Assembly: GCA_037576195.1 (NCBI GenBank)
Contig: CM075102.1
Location: 21,820,745 to 21,884,744 of the forward strand
Source: Phytoseiulus persimilis
Lineage: Eukaryota; Arthropoda; Arachnida; Mesostigmata; Phytoseiidae
Direction of reading: 5' to 3'
Length of the DNA: 64,000 nucleotides
The position numbers and the translations under genes are program-made. Below, one piece after another: positions 36,038 through 47,400 of this stretch. Every line of letters starts with the position of its first letter. Positions within the stretch are counted from its first letter, which is position 1. The notes below the pieces were generated by a model. That model was not told the DNA's origin, searched no databases, and saw only the letters and a program-made list of their open reading frames with translations.

Positions 36038-39000
36038 ATGGCGGCGACAGGACGTCTGGGTTCATACCCGTTGTTGGGATGTATACCTCCATTTGCGCGA
36101 AAGCGAATGAAGGGCCATGAGAGATCATACAGAGCAGTAAGATGCCGGTCGATTCGAAAAGATCGACATTCTGAGCGCAAGGCGAAGCTACATCGAGACC
36201 GCACTGTAGAAATCACTCTGAGGAGATTCACCAGAGTTCTCATTTTCACTATATTTCTAGGCTGCCCGGGGACGACTAGTGGAGAAGCTGGTAACGCAGC
36301 GGGCTGTGCAGGGTGTCCAAATCAAGCGGCATGTGCCGCGGGACCGCAAGGACCTGATCCGGGTGAGTGGAGTTGACCGCTCCGATTGAGGTTATTTCAT
36401 CGACCCTTGTGCAATATCAGGGCGGAGTCGCCGAAAATGATTTAAGCTACGGAAGATGTACACTCACATCTCCATATGTTACGGTCCGAGAACTGTTCTC
36501 GTCCAACTCGAGCTCGGGTCTCAGAGTCTCCTCGGGTAAAGAAAGTTACCCATTCTCGACAGCCCCCCTCCCCCCTATGTCTGTGATGATAAGTGTAGAC
36601 TCTCCGGTGGTCTGGCGATTCTAGGATGAGTTCGTATCGGAGTACTGTGAGTGAGGGGACCGGATCGGCTCGGATCTGTTCTTTCTTCACATGGTGTCCA
36701 TATTTTTCCAGACCTGGCGGTCATTCGATCCCGGTTGGCTTCGGTGAAGCACATAATCCTCGTCCTGTCTGGAAAAGGAGGCGTAGGAAAGTCGACAGTG
36801 ACGGCGATGTTGGCCCAGGTGCTGTCGTTGAGCAGCTCCGTGGCAGTTCTGGACGTGGACATCTGTGGGCCATCCCAACCAACCATGATGGGTGTCGAAG
36901 GCGAACAGGTTAGCTTCTGACACTGGAACCTCCCGAGGGCCTCCGAATTAGTTTTCAGCGTTTTCAAACGAAAGGAAGCTAATACCCCGTGGCTGATGGA
37001 GCCCCCTTCTCTCGAACCGCAAGGGAATGAACTGCCCAGCTTCTCAGTTTTTGCGTCAACTAATCGCACAGTCAAGAATGATCTCAGAAATGAGTACGCA
37101 GACGGTGCGGGTGCTCTTGTGCCTTTGGACGGACATCGTTCACTGCACGTGGATCTTGTCAAACAAGAACCTTCAGGCCATGGAGCGTTTTTCTCGAACA
37201 GTCGTGAGTCATCGCTTTTCGGACGACTCAACCGGAATGGATTTCTTGGAAAATCAGGAATGTGGTATCCTATGCGAATCGAGAATTTATGCTTCCTGAG
37301 TCTTTCATCAGACTCAAGTCGTGTAGGCTCATCCTATGAGTATCGTTGAACGTTCGTTCCGGGGACTAGACTCGATCAGTGGCCAATTCTGCTGTATACG
37401 AGCAGACGCAGAAGTACCAGCAAGACTGTAAAGATGGTATTCTGAAGAACAAGTGATTCTGATCATGAAACTGGTCATTTCGAACGGGATGTTCCAATGG
37501 ACGGGCTCGGTTCCATCCATTAGGTCTCGGGTTGGAAACTCGAAGGCTCTAAAAATAGAGGCTTCACGATTCCCCAGATTGTCCGTTGCACGGTTCGGCT
37601 AAATTTTTCCCCCGAAGCCCGATCTCCGCACGGCGGCCCCGAGATTGATTGAATGATAGTGATGTTACCGTGAATGATGGTTTAACATTCTGCCGAATTG
37701 TTGCCAGTTGACCATCACGCCGAGGGTCTATGGATATATGCTCTGATCAGACAGGAGCTTCCAGGAGTGCGTTCTGACCGGTTCGCTTCCTAGCTTCATC
37801 AGATCATATGAATATCGTTGGGGCGACAGTCCACGAGTTGGTGCACGAGTTGAGGCGAGTAGGGCGCAAAGTCCCGTAGTCACGTTGGAGCCAGCTTCAT
37901 GTCTTGGTATTCGCGTGAAAGACGTAGATGTGCTGATATTTCCGGAGGTTGTTGAAGATGCTCACCGGGACTCGTGGACTCTGACTCGTTGATTTTCGCG
38001 CACCGCAATCCTAACCAATGATTGAGATATAACTATGACGCCATGAGATGCAATTCTGAACCTAAACGATTTCTACCATACTGCTGATAGTTACCATAAC
38101 TGTTGGCGATAGTAAGCGCAGAAGATGCAGGTATCCGGGTGATAGTGAACTCCCCGCGATGGATGGAACACTCCTCTTTTCCGCACCCCTGGCGCCACGC
38201 ACGTATGAGTCTCTCTGTCGCACATTCTTACTCCCATTGTTGCAATTCTAGGTTAAGCCCTCCATTGGAACGCTTTAGCGCAATCGGTTGGCACTTGATT
38301 TATCCATGCGTGATACTCAAGGCACGGGCTAGCAAAGTATCCGGTCATTATTTTCTGCGCAGCATTTGTCAAGAAACAACAGTTTCCTCCTGATCTGTCG
38401 GGCTTGACTCCAATTATTCGTTCGAAGTAAATCGTCACTGTAGCCGCTCTCGTTCCCCGCAGCGAGATTTGCTCGAGACGGCAAAACCGAGCCCCCCCCC
38501 CCCTCCTCGTTGGATTTCATTCCATCATATTCTTCCTCACCCTTCGCACAGGTGCATCAGTCGGGCAGCGGATGGAGTCCCGTGTACCCGGACGAGAATC
38601 TCGCTTTGATGAGCATTGGGTTCTTACTGAACAGTCGCGATGACGCAGTCGTTTGGCGAGGACCTCGCAAAAATGGTAATCCACGCGGCCAAATATTTCA
38701 TAGGGGTTGCGGACGACCTCCGGGCTATGTGCCGCATCCTCGAGCATCAAATGCGATTCGCTCTCTGCCTCAAATAATTTTTATCCTCAGGAATGATCAA
38801 ACAGTTCTTGCGGGATGTGGATTGGGGAGAATTGGATTATCTTCTCGTCGACACACCTCCGGGCACGTCTGACGAACACCTTACCATCGTCCAGTATTTG
38901 AAAGGATGCAATTTGGCGGGAGCTATTTTGGTTACGACTCCTCAGGTGGGCTATTTTGGATGACTCGGCGGGTGTTCGTTCTCCGACGAGATCGTGATTT

Positions 39001-42000
39001 CTGTGCGATTTTCTCCGACTTGGTAACAAGGGCTCTTTTCACTTTCGCAGGCTATGGCGGTTCAAGACGTACGGAAAGAGTTCAATTTCTGTCAGAAGCT
39101 CTCCTTGCCTGTTGTGGGAGTCGTGGAGAACATGAAAGGTTATGTTTGTCCCAATTGCACTGTTCGATCCGATATATTCCCTTCGAACGGTGCTTGTGAG
39201 AAAATGTGTAGAGATTTCGGGCTCAAACTCCTCGGCGAGGTTCCTCTGGATTCGAAAGTCGGTGAGTCGCTTCTGCAAAAAAAAGTATTCCTCAAACTGG
39301 AGTGTAGAAACGCTGCGTACTCGCCGAGGACGTTCCGTGCTACCAGACCAGCGTGCAGTGTTTATCACATCGAAGCGCCGGCGTCACTCTGGCCCTAGGA
39401 CATGCGTTCCGATTCGTCAGCATCACACTGCGTAGGTTCCACAATGGTTTCCGTCAGAATGACGCAGGTTAGCGGCAATCGCGCTGAGCTGCCCTGAGGA
39501 GAGGTGTTCGATTTCACTCTGTTGTTGAAATGTGAGCCGGAGGCCGCACACACCGACTTCTCGTTGCCCTCTCAACTGAATGTATCAACACATTCGGACT
39601 TTCCCTGGGTTCCTCTGTTGACGTTTGAGAGAATTACTGCGGCTTGTCAACCTCCCAAGCTCGCACTGTTTCGTTAACTGTGACCGAAAACTCTCGTTGG
39701 TGACAATCCACCTGTATCGCGCTAAGCCAGTTCGCGATTTATGTTTGATGCACGCGAGATCCCATCTCATTCCCCAAATGATACGGTTCCCGTTCGGAAC
39801 AACTCTTCCCCGTTCACGCCTGCAGGCTCTCTGGATTCGTTGTCTGCGCATCTCGATCTCACCTGCCCGTTTCATGAACGCTCACGGAGAAAGAGAGCTT
39901 GGAGAGCACTTCAATCCTCATTTTCACACAATATTCCTTCGGGCTCTCCGAGCACTGAATAGAACGCTTTCGATCGTAACAGGAATCTATCATCACCCAT
40001 CGATGTTTCGACCGATAGCCTGTATGACCTCACGCAGAGTTTGGAGCAAAGTAACACAACGGTGAATGAGATCAGACACGGCTCATCGCAAATGATAAGC
40101 ATAACTTGGATTCGACGATCCGAATCCAAATACGGCCACCCCACAATTTCCGAATCCAAATCTGGGCCGGACTCGGATTCGGATTCCGACGCGCATGCGT
40201 CTTAGGCGGCCCCAGTCGGGCCATGGTGCGCCGCGGCGCCCTGTGCAGCGGTACGTAACCGATCGGAGCCGCACCAAGAAGCAGTTCCAACTTTGGTTGG
40301 AGTGACCCAAAATCCGTCTCAGAGCAGTGTTGGGTGAATTTCTCGACTTGAGTTGTTGGCACCACAGGTTTGGCTCGCCGACTCCTATCCTGCTTGCAAC
40401 TCCGCATTCGAATGCGGATCAGACCCGTATTCCGATTCCGATTCGGATTCACCTTCCGACTCATAGGGGAGTCCAGGGATCCAGATTCGGATCGTCCAAT
40501 CCGAATCATGCCCATCTCGGCCAACTGGTTCCGCAATCGGCGCCTCTACCCTCGCAGCTCTTCGCGGTTCTCACTCGTGGAAGATTTGCGGTCATCGCTG
40601 GTGAACTCTGCGAAACAACAAGTGAAACTCCTAGGATTCCAAGCGAGGATTTCCGGCTCCGTATATCATGGTTTATGGCTTCATTTGACCCTGAATGTAT
40701 TGGGTGGATGCAAAAGTTCTGGGCCCCTAACTTCAATCGCTCATAACTCCGCTCTCAGGTGGCGCAGAAGGATAATAAAATATACGAAATGTGCGGAATT
40801 CAGTCGGCTTCCAGATGGAATCAACCGACATATTTTACAAAGCACCGTGCTCACAGGATCGATTTTACTGGAAGGGTCGAAATTCGAAAAATCGCGATTT
40901 TCCGGTTCCGGCGAAACTAAGATTATGACCCCCTGTTTTCTCTTCGGAATCATGAAGTTCGTCAAAAAATAAGCGGTTTTAAAAAAAAAAATTGGGCATT
41001 TTGGCTCCGGCAAAGCGGAGTTATCGGCTTCCGAAGATTCAATATTTTTGTGTTTTTTTGATGACCCTTTTTCCGCCAGTTGAACGGTCCCATTGATGGG
41101 ATGCGCTGGAAGTTCGTGAAAGTTTCAAAAACTCCAGCCATCACCTCGGGATGGCCAACCGAGATCAACTGATCCGGAGCGCAATGCTCTACGAGTTCCT
41201 CAAGGGGAATTCAGCGGCCGAGACGAAGCAATTGAAACCCGTGTTCCGTGAAGCCACGTCGTCTCTTTCACAGTGAAGAGGTGGTTCGCCAAGTTCCAAG
41301 ACAGCAACCACACCTGAGCAATGAGCCACGATCAGGCCGACCTGTCGAACTGAGTGACGACGACTTGGTTGCCTTCCTCAACGAGAATCCGTCGATAACA
41401 ACCGGCGGGTATATACCCCATGAATGGGTCGCAGTGAAATGACTCTTCCGTCGCTGGAGAAGACGAAAATGATTCCGACAATCCGACTCTGATCCTAAGG
41501 GCTCTTCTTGCGAGCCGAACATTGATGAAAACGTTAAGAGGACGTTTCCAAGAGGCTTCTGAGAGTTTCCAGGGGTATTCCAGCGTATCCCATCCATGAG
41601 ACGTTCAATTGGCGGAAAAAAGGTCACCAAAGAATCACGAAATAACCGAATCTTTGGGAGCCGCTATCTCCGCTTTGCCGTGGCCAAAATGCTCAATTTT
41701 TTTTGGAAACCGCTTATTTTTCGACGAACTTCATGTTTCTGGGGAGAAAACAGGGGGTCATAATCTTAGTTTCGCCGGAACTGAAAAATCGCGATTTTTC
41801 AAATCTCGACCCTTTCAGTAATATCGATGCTGTGAGCAGGGTGCTTTAAATATGTCGCGGTTGATTCCATCTGAAAGCCGACTGAATCCCGCTCATTTCG
41901 CATATTTTATTATCTTTCTACGCCTCCTGGGAGCGGAGTTATGAGCGATTGAAATTAGGGGCCCAGAACTTTTGCATCCACCCAATATAATACGGTACAG

Positions 42001-43469
42001 CCTCGATAATTCAACCAATCGATGCAGAAAACGGGTGAAGTAATCGAAAATTGAAATAATCGGAGCTGCACTGCATATCAAGTTGAAATAATCGAGGTTG
42101 GAATCCGAATGGTCGAAACAATGGGGTCCTTTCACTTCGGGCCCTAGCGAGCTCGGCGGATCATATATATTCACGCTCGCATTTCTTTAAGAGTCGTTTT
42201 GTCGCCTCCATGACATATCGATTTAGCTCCTTGTTCAGTCCCAGGCTGGTTGGGAGGTCATCCGTCTCATGGTGTGAATCGTTACATTGGAACATCACAA
42301 GTCCTGGTGTTTCCACGTTGATGCCACATCTTTTGCATAACGGCAGTTGCTCCTCGCGTGAGGCGCTCGAACATCCGTAGAATCGGTCGTATTTCAATGC
42401 TCTTTGTATGTCAGAGTCGATGACGCTCCGATGATGAACGAGGCTGCCGACGACCAACGTGGCCTCGATGATCCCGCGGTCGTAACAAGGCAGTCTCGCT
42501 CATCTCGTCCCGATACCGAGGAACCGTGCTCGGCTTTCTGGAATGAGACTCGGCAACATGAGATGCCCGTCAGATGGAATGATTTTGCCGCGCTTACACA
42601 AACCAGATCACTTCCGAAAGGAGGGAAGGTTACCAGACCGCTGTCCAATACACGCTATTCCCGCGAGTTGCTTCACCTCAGCCATCACACCATCAGCGCT
42701 GCCGAGGGAGGCTACATCGTATCTAACTCGGTTGGATTTTTCCCCGCCTTCATCACGAGATTGACTTCGACTGTGGCGACTGAAGGTCCTAAGTAGCGCT
42801 GTCGTCCGATGAGAATCGATGTCGTGTAGAGCTACTTCCACTCATCAATATTGAATCAGTCGAGGATAGAGCTTTTTTTCTCTGGCCGCCGCCGAACCTC
42901 CCATCCACCGTCAGCCTTCGAGGCCTGCTCGCTTTCGGATCCAACAGACAGCAGAATCCTTGGCAATAGGCCCGAAATCCCGTCAGATCATACAAGTTAT
43001 CTCCAGGTTTTGTTTCGAACTGAGGCTCCCGTGAGAATCCCCGGAAACTCGTGGAAATAGTCATAGACCTGGACGACGAGTCACGTTGAGGGCCTGGGAA
43101 GAATGTTTTGACTCTCCGGTCGCGCTGGTGGCTTAACTTCGTTTTCTTTTCCAGCGCAAGCTTGCGACGAGGGAAAATTCTTTGTTCAACAGTACCCTGA
43201 TGCTCCGGTGACTGATATCTACAAAAACATCGCCCAAAGTGCGTGGCCCTCTCGTTAAGTTTTTATCTTCTGGGAATGCACAAAAGTCGTTCGTTGCGGA
43301 GCCGTGCGTTCTTGCTCCTTCCTCTCTTCTTCAGCTTCACCAACCCCGTTCGTCTCGTTTCTCCGTCGGTCGACAACCGGCTGTGGAAACTTCGTTCCAA
43401 ATCACCACAAACCAGAAATACGACACTTACGTTTCAGGTATCCGAGATTCTCTCGAGGATCACGAGTAG
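36038..43469 (+). CDS. NUBP1: NUBP1, cytosolic Fe-S cluster assembly P-loop ATPase
   Basis: Scaffold ATPase of the cytosolic iron-sulfur assembly (CIA) pathway. Placed exons: 36261-36362, 36712-36908, 38552-38675, 38791-38945, 39051-39261, 43155-43238 and 43438-43469, all in phase (about 302 residues). The N-terminal cluster site is complete: C-x13-C-x2-C-x5-C (in [10 protein letters not shown]), which separates NUBP1 from NUBP2. The P-loop is [10 protein letters not shown], followed by [22 protein letters not shown] and the C-terminal VCPNC pair that binds the bridging cluster. The last exon reads [10 protein letters not shown], matching the family's IQ(E)-rich end. The first exon is uncertain: ATG 36038 (MAATG, good Kozak context) is in frame, but the sequence to 36260 is not conserved, so a short first exon and an intron are likely. 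Intron 6 (39262-43154) is swollen by mobile elements. Confidence 0.93.
38492..38503 (+). repeat. Poly-C run in NUBP1 intron 3
   Basis: Twelve consecutive C residues, about 50 bp upstream of the acceptor of the exon at 38552. Likely length-variable. It may add to the pyrimidine tract of the intron. Confidence 0.85.
40107..40508. repeat. Inverted-repeat element rich in GGATTCGGATTC
   Basis: About 400 bp in NUBP1 intron 6. Its ends share an inverted stretch containing GACGATCCGAATC: at about 40115-40130 on the left and reversed (GATTCGGATCGTC) at about 40482-40495 on the right. Hexamer-like runs of GATTCG and its complement recur inside each arm. There is no coding capacity. It looks like a small non-autonomous DNA element, family unknown. 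Confidence 0.5.
40700..41112 (+). repeat. Left terminal inverted repeat of the mariner element
   Basis: Pairs with 41578-41985 in inverted orientation over about 410 bp with scattered mismatches and small gaps, including the A-run near 40981. The divergence between the arms shows that the element is not recent. Confidence 0.85.
41578..41985 (-). repeat. Right terminal inverted repeat of the mariner element
   Basis: Inverted copy of the left arm. It ends with the motif complementary to the left end, followed by the TA duplication. Confidence 0.85.
41990..42130 (+). mobile_element. Possible pogo/Tigger-like element end
   Basis: The stretch starts ACGGTACAGCCTCGATAATT and contains several AATAATCGAGG/TCGATAATTCAA-like blocks in both orientations. 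These resemble the ends of pogo/Tigger DNA transposons. It directly abuts the mariner's right TA. No transposase is present, and the assignment rests on a short motif from memory. Confidence 0.35.
42164..42457 (-). mobile_element. Possible LINE C-terminal fragment
   Basis: A minus-strand frame of 98 residues contains [20 protein letters not shown], a cysteine pattern like the C-x2-C...H/C end of R1/Jockey-type LINE proteins. It stops soon after a lysine-rich tail. The histidine expected in the motif is not obvious, so the assignment is tentative. Confidence 0.35.
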
Positions 43470-43546
43470 CCGAATGTACAAAGTCAGCACCGACGGAAGT
43501 AGGCAATCCATTTTCGTTCGCCCTCATTTGTTCTGCATCGTCTGCG

Positions 43547-43552
43547 AATAAA
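43547..43552 (+). terminator. Poly(A) signal of NUBP1
   Basis: Canonical AATAAA, 78 bp after the NUBP1 stop codon, in the usual place for a short 3' UTR. Confidence 0.65.
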
Positions 43553-43869
43553 GAGTCAAAATTTGGAATCGTTCTCGAATTCTGAAACCCGTGTTTTCTC
43601 GCGATTCTCCCCCCTTCGGTTCCGCCGAGGAGAACTGCGTTGCTGGAAGTAGCAATCGAGTTCAGCGCACGCAGTTCTTCTCGATCGTGATCCGAGGAAC
43701 ACCGCTCCGCCGGCAGGGCCGCCCGCCATCGAAGGGGAGGCCGCGTGGGATCTTACCTTGGAATCGATTCTAGAGAGCAAATTCACCGGACAGAATCTTG
43801 TCCCAAGTATTTAGGTCCGGAAAGGAATTTTTAGTCCTCAGTTTGCAGCGGTCCGATAAATTACGACAA

Positions 43870-43875
43870 TTTATT
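43870..43875 (-). terminator. Poly(A) signal of the glycine-rich protein gene
   Basis: TTTATT on the plus strand gives AATAAA on the minus strand, about 50 bp past the stop at 43927. It faces the NUBP1 signal, so the two genes end convergently within about 320 bp. Confidence 0.7.
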
Positions 43876-43926
43876 GAATTTCTGTACAGTTATCACAGTT
43901 TCTAGCTACGTGGTCGCGATTATCCC

Positions 43927-44406
43927 TCAACGGCGTCCGAAGCCGAATCCGCCGCCCTGACCGTAGGAGCCTCCGGCTTGACCGAACGCACCCTGCTGGT
44001 TCTGGAAACGACCGCCGGCAGTGTTGAAACCGGATCCGTACTGGTTGTTCTGAGAATGGCTGTAGCCTTGTTGCTCTCTGAAGCCCTGGGTGTTCTTGAA
44101 ACCGGCGGCGTTGTTGAACTGGTTGGCCTGGGCGTGCTGGTTTGAGCCTTGGTTGAAACCCCCTGCTTGCGCCTGAGATCCGAAACGGTTGAAGCCGCCG
44201 CCGTAGCCGCCGCCGTATCCACCGTGATGGCCGTGGTGGCCTCCGAAGATTCCTCGTTCCTCGACAGCCTCCTTCCCGTTCTCGGCTTTTGTCTCGGAGG
44301 CTCCGGCCGCAGCTTCAACCTTCACATCCTTTGCCTTAGGATCGGCCTCTTCGGCAACTGCGAACGCCAGAAGCGCCACGAAAGTGAAGCACAGGAAGAA
44401 TTTCAT
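43927..44406 (-). CDS. Small secreted glycine-rich protein
   Basis: Single-exon gene of 159 residues. It starts with a clear signal peptide (MKFFLCFTFVALLAFAVA, cleavage likely near AEE), then an acidic/lysine-alanine propeptide-like stretch ending in EERG, and then a glycine-rich body with a GGHHGHHGG cluster, GGYGGGYGGGF and Q/N/G/F repeats to the end GFGFGRR. Such proteins occur as cuticle, silk/cement or antimicrobial (ctenidin-like) components in arthropods; I cannot choose between these. Expression signals are complete: TATA box at 44472-44465, ATG about 60 bp downstream in good context (TTCACC), and a poly(A) signal at 43870. There is no cysteine in the mature part. Confidence is high for a gene and low for a function. 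Confidence 0.85.
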   Translation of the reverse strand: MKFFLCFTFVALLAFAVAEEADPKAKDVKVEAAAGASETKAENGKEAVEERGIFGGHHGHHGGYGGGYGGGFNRFGSQAQAGGFNQGSNQHAQANQFNNAAGFKNTQGFREQQGYSHSQNNQYGSGFNTAGGRFQNQQGAFGQAGGSYGQGGGFGFGRR

Positions 44407-44464
44407 GGTGAAGTCTTTGTTCCCTGCTGAACTCAGTTTGGTGGATCTGGAGAACTGGTTTCGC

Positions 44465-44472
44465 CTTTTATA
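44465..44472 (-). promoter_or_regulatory. TATA box of the glycine-rich protein gene
   Basis: TATAAAAG on the minus strand, 59 bp upstream of the ATG, which places the transcription start near 44440 and leaves a 5' UTR of about 35 nt. This is the clearest core promoter in the window. Confidence 0.75.
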
Positions 44473-47400
44473 GGTGCGCAGCCCTTTCTCGGTGACATCA
44501 CCGGCAGTCAGTAGCCGGCCGGTGTTTGGCTTTCTTTCTGGAGAAGACGATGCTCCACTGGTTCGCAGGCTGAGTTCGCGCTGGAAACCAGAAAACGGCG
44601 AACGTCGGCGGGTAATTACGTCTCTTCCACGTCATAAGTCATCATCAAACAGCACCAGCTCAGCTGAACAGGTCCCAGGTGGAGAAACCCGAACGCGTCT
44701 CCAACATCTTCGTCAACACCGCTCAAGTTATCGTTTGCGATAATGATTTTGTCGGAGTTTCCATGTTTGACTCGGAGAAAAAGATTGTGAGGATGCGGCT
44801 CAGCAGGAAGCTTGAACTTGGAGGTCTTGTTCGCTGCAACTGTCTTTCTTCAGAGCGGCAGCGAGCCACCGGGCGAAACAAGATTTGACCCTGCTTCAGC
44901 CGTAAAGTTTGCTTCGCCGGTAAATCAACTTATCCTCTGTTCAGAGAGCAATCAGCGACATCAGTTGTCGACGGGCCCTAGGAGTTAAGTATAGAGAGGA
45001 TTCTTCCGACGGTTTTCCGACCCATGCCGGATTTTTCGTTAGCGCCGAGTGCCAACATGCCGTTGACATTTCAAATGAAATTGTTCCGAAACTCAGGTCG
45101 ACGCTTCCTCCGCGAGACTGACGATGTCCGAAGTCAACAACCGAGGTATATCTGGCTGTGGGGCAACTCAGTCGGAACTCCATGATAACGCTAGATGGAA
45201 TTCGAGTGACCGTTCCCATGATCACACGACAACGCATCAGGAGAGGGGTCGCCTGGAATCCAGCGGATCTCGGAAGACTTCCTACCAAATATGAATGACT
45301 GTATATCGGACTGATTCTCGAAAATGCGTAAGAGAACTCGAGGTGTACATATTTTTCTCGCAGTAGTCAGATTGGAGTCGTAGAAGAGTAGCTCTACTGG
45401 AAAGTAACCATACATCAACATTGCCAAACTGGGACCAAATTTCGCAGTTATCGGAGTGGCGTATTCGTTGTTGACATGATTTTAGGTAGAGGCAGATGGA
45501 GCTGATGACCGTTGACATTGCTACGCCCCAATCCCGAATGCGTCACTGAAGCTTGAAGACGAGAGAGCAGCTCGTTCTTGCTGACCATGGTGTCCTACAG
45601 GATGACCCGCGTCAGACAGGTGGCCTACCAAACTATATCGAGAGGAAACTGATCAGGGCAGACTGAAGAGACTCCGGTGGGCCGCTACACGGGAATTGAA
45701 ATTCAACCGATTGGAGCAATATTTTTGATGCCTGCGTACTGAGCCTCAATCCAACAACCATGACTCGCACACGACTCACCTGGGATAGCCGACTGCTAGA
45801 CATGTGTGAGATCCCAGAGCCCATCTGCCTGGGTTAATCCGATGAGCTCTTCCATTACTTGAACCTGGAAGATCAGGAACCATTCTTGAATCCATCAATC
45901 CATAGGTGTATGGGTGCGGTGATGGGAACATGGACGAATGATGGCTCACAGCCGAGAGAACTTAGAGGCTCAGCCATCGAACACTCATTGACCCATCTGG
46001 ATAGATGGGGTGTGTGAAACGGTTGATGCCCTTACTTCCTGACTCCATCCATCACACCGAGCAACCACGGAGGCGAGAATCGTCACTGACCACCTTCTGT
46101 GTGATCGAATTCATGGAGTGAATGAGACAAACGCCTATCCGAGTCCCGATACAAATATCATCATAGGGCGGGGAAGTTCAGGCATCAATAATTTTACACG
46201 TTGCATCCATCCTTATATTTCAAGGGATATGTAGTGATCCATGACTGAATAGCTCAGTTACAGTGGCAATAATGCATCTACTCACATATCTATGAATTTA
46301 TGTCCGATGAGCTTTGAATGATACCTGAGCTCCGTAACTCACTGACGGAGCGTGGTGCATCCCTAAAATTCGAGGACTCGGAACTATGCTTTCACCACAG
46401 CAGGATTTTGCCCTATCACAACATAGTGAATGTTTCGTCGAATCGGTGAATTCCGTGGAAAAATAACCATGTCTCTATGATTAAGGTGTATTTCGAGAAG
46501 TCGATTCGTCCCGCGTGAGCTCCGGTCGATCGCTTCGGTGCCAGAGTCCGAACACTGATGTCTGACCCCCTCGCATCGACCAGAATCGTCTGTCGCGAAG
46601 GGCCGCATGAAGACAGAAAATCGAAATATCTTGCCTGATGTCTGAAGACTGCGTGCGAAAACACCGGCCTACGTGATCGATCTGATTTGATTCCAGTTGG
46701 CCGGGAGGGCTGCGGTTTCTCGAACAGTACCATTTTGTATGAGCGTGTCCGCCAGTTGGACCAGTCCAAATCGAGCCTATTGAAACAGGAGTGATACTTT
46801 CGCGTTAGAAACCATGGATGGAACCCAGCTGAAGAAAATAGAATACAAGCACTATACATCCATATCTCGAGACGGCATCTGTGCTGGACCAGATTCATCT
46901 CATTTCCAGAAATGGCGCAGTTTCACGGGAATCCCAGCACTTAACTCAAACAATTATCGTCGTGGTAACTGAGGCGTAACTCGGATCAATTCTTATCGGA
47001 CATATCGGGGATTTTCCAAACGTGGTGCAAAGCTACTTCCGGCGGAGCCCTCCATGGCCGCTAACTCACGGGTAGGAACCGACCGTCTCAGAAGATTGAG
47101 TAATTTCCCTGCTGCCTCCGCTATGGATCACTTTTCTCCTTTATGGACTCGGAGAGAACAAGCCCGTTCCAGCATTCGGAGCTCCTTGAAGTTCCGAGAC
47201 CATCCTTTACTGTGTTTTCCGACAGTATGTGACCTCGTAACGAATTTAGATACGTTCCAGCAGTTCACGAGGACTTCTGGCTCTGAGCGGGGTATGGTCA
47301 CGTTTGGGGCTTGAAAATTTCGGAGCCGCCGCTGCGAGCGCGCTCTCCGTGCACGCTCGTCTGCTAGCTTCAAAAACGAATTGGAGTCCCTGAGAGAATC

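Larger units (their letters stand above)
40700..41985 (+). mobile_element. Tc1/mariner-type element with very long terminal inverted repeats, dead
   Basis: A 1,286-bp element flanked by a TA target duplication (40698-40699 and 41986-41987). Its ends start TTGGGTGGATGCAAAAGTTC and read the same inverted at the right. The inverted repeats run about 410 bp each (40700-41112 and 41578-41985). Between them is the N-terminal part of a mariner transposase beginning at ATG 41151 ([20 protein letters not shown]), stopped by TGA at 41274. Its continuation is recognisable in other frames as [12 protein letters not shown] and [20 protein letters not shown]. The catalytic domain is deleted. Ordinary mariners have about 30-bp ends, so these repeats are unusual. 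It lies in NUBP1 intron 6. Confidence 0.88.
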
